Source: Rhytidiadelphus loreus (Eukaryota; Streptophyta; Bryopsida; Hypnales; Hylocomiaceae). Taken from it: a DNA stretch of 64,000 nucleotides. How positions within the stretch are numbered: position 1 is the stretch's first letter; each line of letters begins with the position of its first letter. Under the pieces are notes generated by a model. It was not told where the DNA came from. It did no database searches and saw nothing but the letters and a program-made list of their open reading frames with translations. The stretch is taken from the NCBI GenBank assembly GCA_947034895.1, contig OX344763.1:15655001-15719000 (forward strand), read 5' to 3'. A program made the translations under genes and the position numbers. Of the stretch, positions 40,016 through 54,442 are shown one piece after another.

Positions 40016-40481
40016 AGGTCTATAAAGCGCCCATTTAAGAGCTAGAAATTACTTTGGGGAAGTTAACTCTTAGTAAAGGATGTGGCCCCCATGACCAAGG
40101 TAATTACCAAAACTAAACCTCTAATTATTGGACCAATAGGTGCATTCTTTATTTCTATAGTAAACAATGAAATCATCTATTGACTATTTTTTGGCTTCAA
40201 TGTCCTTCTAGAATTAAACTTCTTGAATATTTTTCAATAAAATTTTCTTCAAAGACAAATGGAATTGGCATCTAACCCAAGTCATTTCATATTTTTTGGA
40301 GCTTCATAGAATTAGTTATGAATTTTTGAAACTCAATGGTCACTATAAGTGTCTACCTCCTGAAATGTACACTATTTGTACATTGTTGAAACAATGAGAA
40401 AGTAAAATGTACAAATAGTATACATTTTAGGAGGTGAACACTTTTAGAGCCCAAGCGTTTTATAGACCTCATACCTTAGTC
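40016..40481. mobile_element. Inverted-end element (466 bp) with internal hairpin
   Basis: The ends GAGGTCTATAAAGCGCCC and, reverse complemented, GAGGTCTATAAAACGCTTGG match. Inside, about 40360-40391 and 40410-40440 form a second hairpin (ACCTCCTGAAATGTACACTA against its complement). A copy of dispersed repeat R1 (about 40090-40195) is also inside. No clear target duplication. Confidence 0.5.
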
Positions 40482-40938
40482 ATTGCTCAAAATTTAGATT
40501 TATCATATTCACAAATTTATGGCAAAAGAATATCAAATCAAGAAGTATTATATATATTGTATTAGGTGGTCAAAGCAAAAACATATGGTTTTCCATTACT
40601 TGGGGACTATTCTTGACCTTTTCAATGTTGATTCCCTACATTGTTGCAATGATAATCCAAAAACATCTTCCAAGATTTTGAAAAAGTAATTGAATCTTTT
40701 GCGATGGGCCTAAACTAAATGGCTCCATCCATTGAATTTTTAAGACTCTCATTTTCCAACCCAATTCCAATCCTATTAGTTGTTTCACATTCAATTTGTC
40801 ATTCATCCTATATACAAAACCTAGTACAGTTTTGATTAAATTATGACGGAAAACTAAGTTAACTTAAACCCTAATCCAATTTGAAGTAAATTTAAATGTT
40901 AAATTAGCTTCAAAGCTAAATCATTAAGTCACATACAC

Positions 40939-41066
40939 AAAAATCACAAACAAAAATCACAAACAAAAATCACAAACAAAAATCACAAACAAAAATCACA
41001 AACAAAAATCACAAACAAAAATCACAAACAAAAATCACAAACAAAAATCACAAACAAAAATCACAA
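40939..41066 (+). repeat. 13-bp minisatellite, about 10 copies
   Basis: Unit AAAAATCACAAAC, nearly perfect throughout, flanked by ordinary AT-rich DNA. Confidence 0.95.
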
Positions 41067-42172
41067 CAAAGTTGGAAATATTGACCTTTTTCAAAGAGTG
41101 CTTCAGAAACATCAAAAGTTCTAACTTCAAGCAATGAAATGCTCCATCTATTGGTAAACTTTACAAAAAACATACTTGAGTAACCAAGCTTTAAAATTCA
41201 CACTTAGTGTAACTCATCCGAACATATTATACAACCCATTGAATTTGGGGAGCAATACTCCAATACTACGAGCACTACAATTACATCCTAGTACTATTTC
41301 AAGGTGTATTAGGAAAATCCTAACCATCCATTCACTCCTTGAATCATTAATATGTACATATATAACTAGTCTAGAAGAATGTATTCTACTTTTATTCCTA
41401 AACTCTTAAAGTTGCACAAACTCATTATCAATTTCCAATCTATATATCTCTTATTCTATACCTCCAATGTTTGAATTAATTAAAAATTTGCACTCATAAG
41501 AATATATTCACTTAGTAGAGTGGGACATACACCATTGCATAATCATATTCTATACATTTATTTATAGGAAGTCTTAGGAAAAACACAACATGAAAAATGA
41601 ACATGAACTCATTAGGGATGATTCAATTTCAATTTCAATTTTTTTTAAGTCTTTGACAACTGATTCGACCATGAGAACAAAGTATTTAAACAACATGAGC
41701 CCACAAAAAAGACGCTGAACCTCTGAATGTCCACACAGGATCTCAGCTTCTCCACGACCAAACAACTTAAAACTCATATCCAACCATCAGGAATGTCCAC
41801 TCTTGGTGGTGATAAAAGTACCATAATTACACAAGCCTTCTTAAAAATAAAAATGAAGGCAGAACCACTTCAACCAGTGACGCCATTGACAACAACCTCC
41901 GAGGAACACATTCTAAACTCCTCCAATCCCCTCCTACAGAAAAACAATGCTGTAATTCCATAAAATAGTATACGGAACCTCACTATCTGAGGGAGAAAAA
42001 AAACTAATCATATGAAACCAAAAGATTCTGAGAAGAATATTTTTAGCTCAGAGACTGTGAAAAGGTAATAAGATTGAACCACAATGAGATGTGCAATGAC
42101 ATCGCCCTGACACCCTGATGACGTAAGACAAACCCAACCTTTCGAGCCTCCTTGCTTGACTTCCAAAGTTCG

Positions 42173-44663
<2,491 letters not shown>

Positions 44664-44727
44664 CAGGAAGACGGGTGGGCAGAGCCTGCTGCTCACAGGG
44701 TGTGTGTGCTGGCGGGGGGTGTCAGAG

Positions 44728-44736
44728 GGCTATAAA
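44728..44736 (-). promoter_or_regulatory. TATA box of the IDI gene
   Basis: The minus strand reads TATTTATAG about 65 bp before the ATG at 44663. Transcription would start about 30 bp further on, leaving a short 5' UTR. The motif is nearly symmetrical, so orientation comes from the gene. Confidence 0.5.
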
Positions 44737-44797
44737 TAGAGAACCTAAGGGAGTCTGCAGCACTGGCCCAATTCTAGTCTCACATGCTCAAATCTAT

Positions 44798-44813
44798 AAA
44801 CCCTAAACCCTAA
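44798..44813 (-). promoter_or_regulatory. Telo-box pair upstream of IDI
   Basis: AAACCCTAAACCCTAAA carries two overlapping plant telomeric motifs about 135 bp upstream of the IDI start codon. An A18 run follows at about 44838. Confidence 0.4.
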
Positions 44814-45267
44814 ATCTATGAGAGAGTGCGAAATTTAAAAAAAAAAAAAAAAAAGTCCCAGTTGGAAGTCTTGGGTTACATAATATAGTTTACTAATGAG
44901 GTAGGGGTCCCTGTTGCATCCTTGAAAAGGGCCCCCCTATGATGAACAAAATTGTCTTACAAGGCTCCTCAACCAACCCCAATCCTTGAATTATTTGATA
45001 AGTTCCTTCTACGCATCTAACAAAGCATAATACCTTCCTAGCATAGGGAGGACCATTGCCTATTTGTACAATGTAATGTACATTTGGGCTAGTCACTTGC
45101 CTCAGTAGTTTTAGTGAAAGTTCCAAAAGAAAAGAAAACATGTGGTTATTGGAAATGAAAAGTGCAAAACAAATTTGTTGAAATTTTGGTTGTTGAAGTG
45201 ATGACATTCCAATGGAAGTATTGAGGTCCCTAGAAGGATGGTGAGGCCAAGACCTGGCAAGATGGAT

Positions 45268-45476
45268 GACTTTCAAGATAATTGTAGAAATGAAGAATGC
45301 ACCTATTGGTAGATAAATTGGATCATTTTTGGCAAAGTACCTTAGTGATAGGTCTTGTCCTTTGAAGGTTAACCTTCAAAAGACAAGACCTATCACCAAA
45401 GTAGTGAGCCAATAATGATCCGATTATTGGACCAATAAGTGCATTATTCATTTCTACAATAATCTTAAAAGTCACT
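45268..45476. repeat. Inverted repeat centred on TTAA
   Basis: Two copies of dispersed repeat R1 face each other. Their inner edges meet at GAAGGTTAACCTTC with TTAA at 45369-45372. The innermost about 30 bp of each arm match almost perfectly (GGACAAGACCTATCAC... on both strands), then similarity falls to about 80%. Other R1 copies lie at about 23670-23770 and 40090-40195 (core ATTGGACCAATAGTGCATTC, one base varying). Confidence 0.8.
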
Positions 45477-47029
45477 AAATGAAACATTTTCATACTTTTG
45501 ATGGAACTTCTTTCTATAATAAAACCTTTTAACTTTGTAAAGATGCCAAGGATTGAAGTGTGTGTTGAATGACTTTCAAGCATATTACACTATAAAAAAA
45601 TCCATGTTTTATGTGATGTTTTCATCATTTTTAGCAACAGATTTTAGTAGATATCCAATAAAATAATTTATATTTTTAAGTCAATAATAACATCCAATGT
45701 AATATCTCGATGTTACATTTGGAATATTTTACAATTTCTAGGAATATATTTATATTTTAGAGTTGTTATTTTCTCATTGGTGGGTTGAAAACCTTCTCTT
45801 TCTTAGGCATTTTTTTAGAAGTGCTTGTAAATTTTTGTTGTGCTTGACATTATAGTTGATATAGTCTTTCTAATTGTTGTGTTTGTAAGTCCGCTTTCAT
45901 TGAAGCAATATGCAAGTGCTTGTAAAGATTAGAGCTATATTCAGATGGCTTATTAGTCTACCAAATTGCATCACTAAAGTGGCTCATTAATTGTGTGGAC
46001 TCTCACAAAATGAAAATCTAATTTCTACCATGTTTATAAAGCTCATGTGAATGCTTGAATTGCTATGTGAAACTACAAAAGTTAACAATGAGTTTGTACT
46101 TCATTGAAAAATAATGACCTCTTAATGATAAAACTTCAAGCATCATTTTTTTCATGTACTAAAGGTGAGACACGTAATTTTATTATGAAGAAAATCTATG
46201 CATTTTTCAAGTGTTATTTGAAGGTCTCTCCACCTCTAAATCAACTTAATTTATAAAATTCAACATTCTTGAATGTAGACTTATGCCTCTAAAATTTAAC
46301 TTTATTGTAGATTTTAGTGCACATAATCAATATAGTTCATAGATTTTGGAGGTTCAAATCTAACTCATATGTAGATTTTGAATTTCAATCTAATTGATTT
46401 ATACATTTCAATTTTTTGATCTAGACCCTTTTCTAGATTTGAGGAGTTCAAAATATTAGTAATATGTAGATTTCATTTGTTTAAACATTTTACAATTTCA
46501 TATATTGTTCACGTTTATGTATTTTTGAATGTTGCTATATTTCTTAACATAGTCGATTCTTTGTTTCATTGATTACATTGATTCAACAAATACAAGATTT
46601 CATCCACTTTCAATAATGGCTCTAAGATGTGCAATGCTGATAGGTAATGGCACCAAGTCAATTGCAAGCTTGTCAATTTCAATTGTAAGAGTTTATACTA
46701 CATTATTTTTTCCTTATTTTTACATTTTGATTTTAGTGCTTTCTTCGATGTTTCCACACGATGGATTCTAGAAGGCACTCTCCATTTCTTACTACTCAGT
46801 CACCATACTCAAGACCTCCTATTGCGAGATCTATATATTAGATTTCAAGTGCCTTCAAACAACACTTGGTGATTTTGTAGTAGGAAAAACTAGTCTTAGA
46901 AATGTTACAATGCCACAACACCTACTCCCCAAATGTCAAGTAACAATATTCTCTTTCCACTATTTATCGATTGTTATTGTTTTGGATGTGATGTGTTTTA
47001 AATGCGATGCAATGCATTTTTGATGAGAT

Positions 47030-47200
47030 GGGTTGTTGATGCAATGCGCTGTACGTTGATGCGATATGTTGTTGATGCGATACGTTGTTGATGCGATGCA
47101 TTGTTGATGCGATGCATTGTTGATGCGATGCATTGTTGATGCGATGCATTGTTGATGCGATGCATTATTGATGCGATGCATTATTGATGCGATGCGTTTT
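47030..47200 (+). repeat. 16-bp minisatellite, about 10 copies
   Basis: Unit TTGTTGATGCGATGCA, with copies diverging towards both ends. It creates a spurious open frame on the minus strand, because three units equal 16 codons. Confidence 0.95.
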
Positions 47201-47861
47201 GATGTGAAGGGTTGTTGATACCTTTCAGTGTACTAATATTTATGCAAATTTGGTAGATGGAATCTCTATCTCAAAGAGAATACTTTTGCACAAATTGAAA
47301 AAGGATACCAGAGCAATCTACTCAAATTTTGAAGCTCACCAACATGTTGATAATAGTAGTTTGGGAAACCATATTCCCTCCTCAATGCACTTAGTGGAAG
47401 TTTGTAAAGGTATGTTCAAGATTATATAGTTGGTACTTTTACATTTATTGCATAGTATTTTTATTTTGTATATTGTTAGTTGTTTCAATTTCGTGATACT
47501 AATTAAAAAATTGAAGTGTTTACATAATAATGGCTTTGATAATTTGTTCCTTCCTTCATAGGAAAGATTTGTCTACAAGTTGCATTCATCTAGTGCATGA
47601 CAACATTAAAAGAGACATTTTAGAAGACTTTGGTGTATTTCATGATCCAATTGTATGTAGACAATTTGACCAAGTATAGGGACCACAATCGAATTTAGAG
47701 GTTAGCCTCCAGGACAGAGTTTCACAAAAATTCTAGGATGCCAGAGGTCACCATTACAAAAAAATTGAGGCCTAAACAAGGCCACAAGACAACATGTAGT
47801 TGGTGGAATTACACTTAAAAAATTATTAGTTTTTTTTTTAAATTTAAATTTTTTTCCAGTA

Positions 47862-47892
47862 ACTCACATGGCACTAATAGTGCCATGTGAGT
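47862..47892. repeat. Perfect 15-bp hairpin
   Basis: ACTCACATGGCACTA and its exact complement are separated by one base. CCAG and CTGG extend the pairing outside a 2-base bulge. It could be the tip of a foldback element or a strong RNA hairpin. Confidence 0.8.
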
Positions 47893-48983
47893 CTGGCAAT
47901 TTCTATTTTTTATTTTTTATTTTTCCTGTACTTGCATTGGGGGTCAAAAGTTAAACGGCATTGTTTTAGCCTCCAATTTTTTGTAATGATTATGAGAGTC
48001 ATGAAGGATGAGTTGTACCATCTCCTAAAGATTCCCAAGCCCTTTGTCAATGAAACAACTAAAGTAAAAGTTGTGTGGAGAAACAAACTTTATTTGAAAC
48101 ATAAAGACATGTAAAATCATCCCTATTGTAAATCCTATTGTATTCTTGTAATATGGCCAATTTTTTTCCTTGAACAAGCTCTTGAATTCTATGGAGAAAC
48201 TTTACCATCTAGTCTATAAAATCAATTTTATGTCTATTTCAAAAAAATCTACAGTTCCTTGTGTTGACATCATGATTGCAATTGGTCTTTGTCTCTAAAC
48301 GAGCTCTCAAACAATTCATTTTACCCTTTTTTTTCTTTTTAGGATTTTTTTTCTTGAAACACATTGACAATTTCCATTGATATGGAGAAATAGTACATAG
48401 AACCAAAGGAACAAACCCTTGATGGACATATTTTGGTTTTTCAAAATCTAAATAGAAATCAACTAAAAGCAATAGCTCATAAGAACCCAAAAACTAATCA
48501 CCTACAAACAAATAATAGGCCAGAAGCCGAACAACCAAGTAAGTCAACAAAATGCTAAAAAACACAGTCACTAGTAAGAGGCCTACATCTCGAAGACCTT
48601 GGAAACAATCGCCACTTTAGTTGAAAGCACCCATTTCAGAGTGAGTTAGTTTCTAGTTCTTCATAAATTAGGTTTTTTTGCCAAAGAAATCTAATGGGAG
48701 CCACACAATGTCAAAATACTAGAGAAAGGTTCTCTTTTGGATTTGAATCCCATTTCTGCTTCACTGAACTACCAATTAATCCAATTAGCCTTGCCTATTA
48801 CTATAAGAAGATTATATTTGGTAATTATCTAAAAATGTTGAATATTGACAACCTCATTTGAATTTTTTGATTTTATTTTTGAAATCTTTTAGTTCTATAT
48901 TTTTAGAAGGCACTATAATTTATATTATTTTTTAAGATGAACTTGAAATCTTCACTTTTACTAGATATGGTGATTAATCACTA

Positions 48984-49232
48984 CACTAAATAGTGAAATT
49001 AGGTTGCCCCATACTAATTCCTCGACATTCTACACTATATAAATATGTATTGTTTCTTTACAAGAATTTACTACTTTTTTGAATTAAAAATTTATGCATG
49101 TGGGACTTATGAACCTCTATGTGTACAAAAAAACAAACAGTAGACATATTTGTTGATTGGTTGGCTTGTAAAGTGATTTTCTTGAAGTAAGGCAACCTAA
49201 TTGTTAAGGCAACCTAATTTCACTATTTAGTG
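48984..49232. mobile_element. TA-flanked MITE with perfect 25-bp inverted ends
   Basis: Both ends start CACTAAATAGTGAAATTAGG and remain identical for 25 bp. TA flanks both sides (48982-48983, 49233-49234). The right side repeats GGCAACCTAATT in tandem. The ends resemble those of the element at 19346. Confidence 0.75.
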
Positions 49233-49664
49233 TAGTTAGTGTGACGTGATCTTTGGACACTGATAAGACATGAGACTTTTTCAGGTGCGTATATCTAAAA
49301 CGGACAGAATAAGCAATTCAATATGGTTCTATTATTATATTTGAATGTTTTTGGAATTATTATATTGAATTTTACATAAAAATTGTCTTCTTAATTGATC
49401 TAAATGCTATGAAGTCAAATAAAAATCTCTAGGATTAAATAAAGATTCTGACTATATATGTATTGTTGTAAGTTTTTTTTTGTTATTTCTATTTTGAGAT
49501 AGTCTCTGTACATATATTTTTGAAATACTAGTACATTATGATTGTTTCAGGGACACATGGCGTTCTAGTGTGGATTTGGAGGATCTTCAGTAGATGTGTT
49601 TTGACTTGCTTAGAAGGTTGTTTCAGGCTATTTCCCGTTGTTGGAAACCAATCATTGCTATTTG

Positions 49665-49696
49665 AAAAAAAAAGAAAAAAAAAGAAAAAAAAAGAA

Positions 49697-49741
<45 letters not shown>

Positions 49742-49745
49742 AAGT
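49665..49745 (+). repeat. Microsatellite A8G / TA
   Basis: Runs of AAAAAAAAG change directly into a (TA)n tract. Simple-sequence DNA. Confidence 0.95.
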
Positions 49746-49935
49746 ATTTAAAATAAATATATATTAAAACAAAATATAAAAACTTTTTATTGGAACATCT
49801 CTTTTATACAAAGAGCACTTATCTAAACCTCTCCTTTCTAATGCAATTTAGCTACTTGAATGAGTATTTTGACTGCATCAAATTTCCATCATAGCATCTT
49901 TCATATTGATCTAGAGCTGTATAGTATGCTTGACT

Positions 49936-50840
49936 TTAATCCCTAAAGTCCCAAGGCCATTTTTCTGTCAAAAACCACTCAAAACTGCCATTTCTACTGC
50001 GTTAGTCCAAAAAAACAAAAAAAATACTTTTTTGGGAACTGAACCGTAGGATCTTGAACTTTACTTGTTTTAGATCATGTGGTAAAAATTTCATGAAGTT
50101 TGACCGTACAGATTGAGAGATATGAGCATTCAAAGTTGAAAAAACAAGTTTTTTTGAACACTGGACTGCAATTTTAGATGACTTTGATCTCTATTTGTGG
50201 AAAAAAATTACAATGTGGAGTTTGAATTAAAAATTTATTGTGTTGAAGAATTGAGTTGGGAGTCTAGGAAAAAAAAATTCAAAAATTGTCAAGTAGAAGT
50301 AGGTCCAAGATTGAAAGAAAAACTAAATTGATAATAGCTCTTAGATGGGATTGAAATACAATAATCACAACGGTGAGATTGTTCTAACAAGCAAATTTAA
50401 CCTTTTCAAAAAAGAAAAAATTGAAAAAATTTGAAAATTGCATTCTGAGATGAATCCTACAAGTTTTTTTTTCCAAAAAGATATTTAGATTGCCCGAAAA
50501 ATAAGATTGTTCATAACTTTCACATCACTAATCAAAATAAATTGAATCAAAGCTTTAGATGTAGAAAAAAACATTATCTTTGAGAAAAAAAATTTAAAAA
50601 AAATTATTTTGAATTTTTGCAATATTTTTTGTGTTGCCCGCCGAGTTCAGTTTCAGGCTTTTTGTGGTATAACTTTTGCTTCCGGGCACCGATTGAAATA
50701 AAAATTATATTCCCACAAAGCTTATCAGATTTTCTATCTTCAGAAAAAGTTTCAAAAAATTAGGGTTAAATTTCAGCCCATAGGAACCTGCCCGAATTCC
50801 AAATTGTCCCCCAAGGGGACAATGGGACTTTAGGGGTTAA
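49936..50840. mobile_element. piggyBac-like element (905 bp)
   Basis: The left end is TTAATCCCTAAAGTCCCAAG and the right end in reverse complement is TTAACCCCTAAAGTCCCATT. 17 of the first 18 positions agree, with TTAA at both edges. The inner left segment AAAACTGCCATTTCTA is shared with the elements at 1879 and 35678. No coding capacity. Confidence 0.65.
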
Positions 50841-52147
50841 GACAACATAATTATAGAGATATCAAGTATAAAAAAATACCAAATAGAAGACAAAAAATAG
50901 TCATATTTTCTGTGAATAACAATCATTCTTCAAGTAAACGGATGCTCAAGCATCATAAAAGATCAAGAACAGGGTTCAAAGTAGTGCAATCAACTAGTTT
51001 AATAATAAATTGTTGGAATTTCTATGATACCATACATACTTTTTTTCCTTTCCTATGGACTAAGGTAGGGTAGGGAAGATAGTCCCTATTTGTATCTTAT
51101 AAGAAATTTCATGAGTATTAGCACCTCACTTGCACCCATGCACTACAACAAATCGTTAGTTTGTTATGGAACGTATGTGAGGTGTCTTTGGTGCTAATAA
51201 CTTATTATCGTTGTCACATCAAATCGCTTAGATACAAACAACTCTGCACAAGTCCAAATAATGCACCATAATACATAAAATCAAGACAAAGGATCCAAGT
51301 TTCAAAACCTAACTACTTTGTGACGACTATGTGGAAGACATGTTTATGAAGTAGAGACTCCCTGTCCTCAGTACAAAATTGATAGAATAAAGCTTTGTGT
51401 GTACACCCAAGAAAAAGAGTATTAAGGTAGAAGGTCTAAGAAGCGTCTGTATAAGTAGTAAAAAGGTTGTTTGAGGAAATTAGTAGCTGAAAAAAAATAT
51501 AACATATTTTAGGTACAAAGAGAAAAAAACACCAGTTCATTAATAGTATTAATAAAAAATTTCAGAGTGAGTATGAATTAGTAACAAATTTCAGAAGTAT
51601 AAGCACAGTAGGTCGCTATTTATGTTCATAGGCAGGAGCTATAATGAAGAAAAGAAGGGCTTTGAATGGAGCAAGGGAGTCTAGAAACTATTCAATACAA
51701 TCCTTAGGATGCTCTTCTTAGTCCTTGGTTCGTCCACTTTATTTCAAAAATGACACCATGGCCATCAGTACAATTGCCACATCGAGATTCAAAAGTCATT
51801 GATGATCTGAATTGAACCCCATGTCAGTGCTATGGCAATTCCTAAATGGACTGCAATGACTGCACATAGCCTTTGAGATGTGCAACAATTTCGTCCACAT
51901 GCAGTCTTAAATTACAGCATCAGAACCCTGAAATCGTCATCCTAGAATGAAAATCATATAGAACTGTGTAAAATGACCCCCTTGGACTATCCAAAATTGT
52001 CCATGCTGAAGTGAAAATAGCGTCCATCTGTGGATGAAATGAACGCGACAATTGTTAGGATGACTGACAAAGTTGTTGAAAGTGGACTAAAAAATTTCGT
52101 GCCTCTTCCGCTGGCTGTAGCCATTCAAATCTACTGAATTCAAATTC

Positions 52148-53267
52148 ATGTGGCCGTTGTATGAGCGCATTGTGCACCTCGTGCCCCCCTCCCCTTGCTT
52201 CTTCTCTGCAGCTCCTCCCTTTCCTTCTTCTCCGCACCTGCTCACCTTCTTCCTTCTCCGTAGCTCCTATTCTTCTCCGCAGGTCCTCCTTCCTTCATCT
52301 TCAACGAAGCAGCACCCCAGCTTCCATCTTCTCTGTGGCGGTGTCCCTCCCCTCTGGCGCGATCCCTTCCCTCCGGCGCGGTTCCTGCCCTTCGGTGTGG
52401 TCCCTGCCCTTCGGTGCGGTCCTTGCCCTCCGGTGCAGTCCCTGCCCTCCAGTGCGGTCCTTGCCCTTCGGTGCGGTCCCTCCCCTCAAGCGTTGTCCTT
52501 CCCTTTGTCGCGGTGTCTCTGTCCTCCGTCGCGGTGTCCCTCCCCAGGCTTTTGGTTGTCGATGCAGGCGGCGTTGATCCCTTTTGTCTGTGATGTAGGG
52601 CGGTGCTGCTGCCTTCCATTTGCGACGCAAAGGCGCAAGTCTTCTTCGACATTCTTTGCAGCTGCAGCATCGATGGCGTGTTCTACGGCACCCCTCCCCT
52701 TCAAACTCATGTGCAACTCTGTGAATGTTGCCCCCTCTCCTTCCAACTCCTGCGCAGCTTCGTGAATGGTGCCCTCTCCTGCTGCCATTTTCCGTTCTTG
52801 TTTGTAGGTCTTTCTGTACACATCTACCTCCAGCCGCCATTTTTTATTCTTGTTTGCAGGTCTTTCTGTTGTTGTTGTAATACAGCCCCTCCCTTGAGAT
52901 GTTTTGTGCAGCTCCTTCCGCTTCCGTTTTACACGACGTTGGAGTTTAGTTTCTGCAGCCTTTCCACCGCTGCGATCTTCATCCCTTGTAGCGTCGTGAG
53001 TCCCTCCAGCATTGCCACCTTTAAGCTACCCACTTTTCTTACAGGTTTGATTGTATTATTGCCATTTTCAAAATTGTTTCTTCTATTGGTGATTGGTATC
53101 ATAAGTACTGAGTTTCTAAAATAGGGTTCTCTCTTTTTGTTCGCTTCTGCTACGTTGCCCACTTCAGCCCTTTCATTTTCGTGATCTGCAACTGTTCGAC
53201 CACCATCACCAGCTTCAAGTCATTTTGCGCTGCCAACTTCCGCTTCTACATCACCGTGGATTGCAAC
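52148..53267 (+). repeat. Pyrimidine-rich tract with 19-bp repeat
   Basis: About 1.1 kb strongly biased to C/T on this strand. At about 52354-52500 there are about seven units of CTTCGGTGCGGTCCYTGCC. Several frames stay open on both strands (up to about 205 codons) because of composition. I do not regard them as genes. The tract resumes after the MITE at 53618. Confidence 0.6.
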
Positions 53268-53614
53268 CACTATACCAAAACATGGTAAAAAAAACCTGTA
53301 GTGAAACCGTAGTGGACGTCCACTACGGTTCTTTTGGTCACGTTTTTGCCCAGGAAATTTTGCAGTAAAACTCAACTCCATTTGCAGTTCCCCACTGCAA
53401 TTTTTGGAATTAGGAAACGTATAATATACCATTGGAAAGGTCTTAAAATGCCTTTCCAATGGTATATTATATGTTTCCTAATTCCAAAAATTGCAGTGGG
53501 AAACTGCAAATGAAGTTGAGTTTTACTGCAAAATTTCCTGCGCAAAAACGTGACCAAAAGAACCACACTCAAAAATCGAGTGGTTTTTTTTTTTACCATG
53601 TTTTCTTATAGTGA
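53268..53614. mobile_element. CACTA-type MITE, near-perfect 347-bp hairpin
   Basis: The ends CACTATACCAAAACATGGTA and CACTATAAGAAAACATGGTA start with CACTA and are flanked by AAC on both sides (53265-53267, 53615-53617), the 3-bp target duplication typical of En/Spm. The two halves are complementary along nearly their full length and meet around 53450 (CATTGGAAAGG against its complement). Such a structure could produce small RNAs. Confidence 0.75.
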
Positions 53615-53730
53615 ACCCCTTCAGCAGCACCAACTTCAACCCGTCCTACGTATGGTCAGCCAATATGAGGCCTCTGACTATATGGTAAGATACTTGAACT
53701 CTGTACATACTTGTTTTCAAAGTTTTTCTT

Positions 53731-54442
53731 TCAATGACAATGTGGAGGTCTGTAGTTACTAACAGTGTCTCCATTTCTTGATGTACTTGTTGCTCTAAGG
53801 ACTGGAGTGAAAGCGCTCCCATAGTGTACAGCTGCATTGCCCAATGTGTTCTGATGGAAATAGTAGAAACTAGGCTGCACTTGCAAGTGGGCAACATTGG
53901 CGTTTTGGACATGCGATCGAACTTCTTGCAGAGCAGGTAAATTTGTTGTATCCTCTCCTCTTCGTTTTGCTCTTCTCCTTTCAATTGCCAACTTCTGATT
54001 ATCCTTACAAACTTGAGGGATAACCCCACAATAAGGGGCCTTGTAACCTACAGTAGGCACATTCTCCCAAATTGCTATGTGCAGCTTCTCACCTAGAGCC
54101 TTAACATTTTTGACACTCTAGAGCTCTTTGTACTTTTTTTTGGATTTTGCTAACTCTTGCCTTGCTAGTTTTGCTGCATGCTTTTTTTTTTGCTGCCCTC
54201 TTCTCCTTATTGGCCTCCTTTTCTAATTGTCTTCTCTGTCTTTCTGTTGTAGCTGCGTCCTTCTTGGCTGCCAATTCCTCCAGCTGTCGAAAATGGTCTT
54301 CTTCAGTCAGTAAAATAGAATTTTCGTAGTCAATTTCTGGCTCAGTTCTTTTTTCCGATAAAGGGGGAAAATTCACACGGGGAAGCTCCAGGAAGTCACC
54401 GAAACATTTTGTTGTCCCCTCTTCTTGCATTTTGTTGAACAT
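53731..54442 (-). pseudogene. Out-of-frame C-terminal parts of the transposase
   Basis: Two frames follow the main transposase. The first (54442-54101) is lysine/glutamate-rich, coiled-coil-like, and includes DFLELPRVNFPPLSEKR and DYENSILLTEED, which fits the C-terminus of DDE_1 transposases. The second (VKALGEKLHIAIWENVPTVG into GVIPQVCKDNQKLA, stop near 53731) is in another frame. I do not recognise its family. Frameshifts, or introns I could not place, separate them. Confidence 0.55.

Larger units (their letters stand above)
31101..42172. other. AT-rich, repeat-filled intergenic region
   Basis: About 11 kb without a recognisable gene. It contains TTAA-type elements (31981-32542, 35678-37181), R2 fragments (about 32865-32990, 35455-35575), a large foldback (34400-35010), a threefold repeat (38550-39080), a 466-bp inverted-end element (40016-40481) and a 13-bp minisatellite (40939-41066). 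Confidence 0.6.
44840..52147. other. Intergenic, repeat-filled
   Basis: No gene recognised. It contains a TTAA-centred inverted repeat (45268-45476), a 16-bp minisatellite (47030-47200), a 15-bp perfect hairpin (47862-47892), a TA-flanked MITE (48984-49232), an A-rich/TA microsatellite (49665-49745) and a TTAA-type element (49936-50840). Confidence 0.6.

Noticed and set aside
40921..41070. Regularly spaced short repeats as a CRISPR-like array
   Set aside because: The 13-bp units are adjacent with no spacers, in a plant nuclear context. Simple minisatellite.
46960..47181. Repetitive protein (HRINNASHQQ pattern) on the - strand
   Set aside because: Translation of the 16-bp minisatellite; not a gene.
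52148..52765. Open frame of 205 codons on the + strand and overlapping frames on the - strand
   Set aside because: Composition bias and a 19-bp repeat keep several frames open at once, and the proline/serine-rich translation matches no family.
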